Assembly: GCA_905235225.1 (NCBI GenBank)
Contig: CAJOKE010000022.1
Span: 1-33,292 of the forward strand
Length of the DNA stretch: 33,292 bases
Direction: 5' to 3'
Origin: Paludibacteraceae bacterium
Lineage (GTDB): Bacteria > Bacteroidota > Bacteroidia > Bacteroidales > Paludibacteraceae
The notes under the pieces were generated by a model, which worked only from the letters and a program-made list of their open reading frames with translations, did not search any database and was not told the DNA's origin. The translations under genes and the position numbers were made by a program. Positions 32,287-33,292 of this stretch are shown here, piece after piece. Each line of letters begins with the position of its first letter. Positions within the stretch are counted from its first letter, which is position 1.

Positions 32287-33059
32287 TGAATAAATCCTTC
32301 TGGGATCATTTGGAAGAACTGCGCGGGATGCTTATTCGGTGTGCGGCTGCATGGCTTGTGTGTGCCGTTGCCGCATTCTGCCTCCGCGATGTCTTGTTTG
32401 ACGTGCTGTTTGCTCCGTCAACCGACGGATTTGTTACTTATCGGCTTCTCCATCGCTTGGCGCGGCTTACCGGCTGCACCGCCATGGCTCCGCCCCCGAT
32501 GAACATCGGCTTTATCAATATACGCCTCGCTGCACCATTCATGATGCACATTCAGGTCTCGCTCATCGCCGGATTGCTCGCTGCTTGTCCCTATATTCTT
32601 TACCGATGCTACGCTTTTCTCGCACCGGCACTCTATCTGAACGAAAAACGCTATGCACGCCGGTTGATATATGCCGGCTCGCTCTTGTTTGTGACAGGGG
32701 TACTGCTGAACTATTTCGTCATTTTCCCCTTCGCTTTCAGAATGCTCGCGCATTATCAGGTCTATGCTACCGTCCCTAATCAGATCAGCCTCGATTCATA
32801 CATCTATACGCTCCTTATCCTTTCTCTTGTCTTGGGCGTACTCTTTGAACTGCCGGTTGTCACATGGTGCCTTGCCAAAATGGGCATTGTCAACGCCGCA
32901 CTTCTCCGACGGTACCGCAAGCATGCCTTGGTCGCTATCCTCATCCTCGCCGCTGTCATCACACCGACCGGAGATGCCATAACCCTGCTCCTTGTCACCT
33001 TGCCACTCTATCTCCTCTACATCCTCTCCATCGCCCTCATCCGCAATGTCCGCCTCTAA
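32286..33059 (+). CDS. tatC: Sec-independent protein translocase TatC
   Basis: 257 residues, six membrane helices. FWDHLEELRGMLIR at the N-terminus is the TatC signature that contacts twin-arginine signals, followed by the conserved periplasmic FLAPALYLNEKRYARR and LGVLFELPVVTWCLAKMG (the usual 'FExPVV' motif with Glu), then TPTGDAITLLLVTLPLYLLY. With TatA it forms a minimal TatAC system without TatB. Its ATG overlaps the intended tatA stop (TGATG), so tatC translation is probably coupled to tatA. The tatA frameshift moves that stop 56 bases upstream and may lower TatC as well. It is the last gene of the run from 24107. No terminator is evident after it; repeats follow. Confidence 0.95.
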   Translation: MNKSFWDHLEELRGMLIRCAAAWLVCAVAAFCLRDVLFDVLFAPSTDGFVTYRLLHRLARLTGCTAMAPPPMNIGFINIRLAAPFMMHIQVSLIAGLLAACPYILYRCYAFLAPALYLNEKRYARRLIYAGSLLFVTGVLLNYFVIFPFAFRMLAHYQVYATVPNQISLDSYIYTLLILSLVLGVLFELPVVTWCLAKMGIVNAALLRRYRKHALVAILILAAVITPTGDAITLLLVTLPLYLLYILSIALIRNVRL

Positions 33060-33202
33060 TAATCACCACCCTGCTAGCCCGAAAAACCAGTACGTCAGTA
33101 CGTCATCCCGTCAGTACGTCAGTACGAAAAATAATCACCATCCCGTCTTCCCGAAAAATCAGCACGTCATCCCGTCATCCCGTCAGTACGTCAGTACGAA
33201 AA
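33058..33202 (+). repeat. Nested repeat: two 72-bp units, each with five 8-bp units
   Basis: AATAATCACC begins at 33058 and 33130, and AATAATCAC again at 33203, giving two imperfect units of 72-73 bp and the start of a third. Each contains five consecutive 8-mers (33088-33127 and 33160-33199). The first reads CAGTACGT twice, CATCCCGT, CAGTACGT, CAGTACGA; the second reads CAGCACGT, CATCCCGT twice, CAGTACGT, CAGTACGA. The region is between tatC and the window edge and has no credible gene; whether it marks the end of the operon is unknown. Confidence 0.9.
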
Positions 33203-33249
33203 AATAATCACTTTCTTCTCCAAAACACCCCCTTTCTTTCCGACTTCTT

Positions 33250-33292
33250 CCCAAAGGTCGCCCAAAGGTCACCCAAAGGTCGCCCAAAGGTC
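33250..33292 (+). repeat. 11-bp tandem repeat CCCAAAGGTCR at window end
   Basis: Four copies of CCCAAAGGTC plus G or A begin at 33250, 33261, 33272 and 33283; the last is cut by the window edge, so the array may be longer. A pyrimidine-rich stretch (33209-33249) precedes it. Confidence 0.92.

Noticed and set aside
33058..33202. Possible CRISPR array
   Set aside because: The 8-bp words are contiguous with no unique spacers of uniform length, and the 72-bp units are near copies of each other; no cas genes are present.

Overview
The window is a stretch of a Bacteroidota chromosome, most likely order Bacteroidales. Supporting signs are gldG and gldH, the holB-ricT(PSP1)-gldH order, ribosomal protein S16 with a long Ala/Lys/Glu tail, the cluster-Cys-free form of Mrp, TonB-dependent receptors, and six or seven promoters of the Bacteroidota type (TTG, 20 nt, TAnnTTTG). 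Start codons mostly lack Shine-Dalgarno sequences. No rRNA, tRNA, insertion sequence, phage or CRISPR array was seen. Coding density is high and no gap without a gene exceeds about 235 bases. Family-level placement is not possible from the sequence alone.

Layout. 1-2545: the 3' end of a secreted Ig-like surface protein, then rmuC. 2588-7610: an operon-like set with its own promoter, encoding a two-domain 2-hydroxyacyl-CoA dehydratase activase, its large partner (usually fused to it) and a TetR regulator. 7637-10415 (minus): a TonB-dependent receptor and a small lipoprotein, with a three-half-site operator candidate upstream. 10513-11280: rpsP. 11300-14771: a two-domain periplasmic peptidyl-prolyl isomerase and gldG, joined in one frame by a single stop codon. 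14819-16322: rpsF-rpsR-rplI-rpmE. 16341-17102: a PnuC-like transporter. 17110-23937 (minus): a tightly overlapping housekeeping operon, holB-ricT-gldH-trmB-mrp-MATE-ttcA-DUF486.

24047-33059 is a single co-directional run of nine genes: ytxH-like, holin-X-like, AI-2E-type permease, TonB-dependent receptor, a DUF362-DUF1893 lipoprotein, a NapH/NapG-like membrane polyferredoxin, a Tat-signal aldo/keto reductase with two ferredoxin-type cluster motifs, tatA and tatC. I read the last six as an outer-membrane-to-periplasm redox module that carries its own minimal Tat translocase. The aldo/keto reductase and probably the C-terminal half of the polyferredoxin are Tat cargo. This is the best candidate for an undescribed system.

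The tatA gene is frameshifted by a perfect 11-bp tandem duplication (32159-32180); removing one copy restores a 59-residue TatA whose stop overlaps the tatC start. Two other 11-bp tandem repeats occur (4455-4494 and 33250-33292), and a nested 8-bp/72-bp repeat follows tatC. Shared promoter palindromes, matching start-site hairpins at two ribosomal protein operons, and strong Shine-Dalgarno sequences before rpsR and rpmE are the main regulatory observations.
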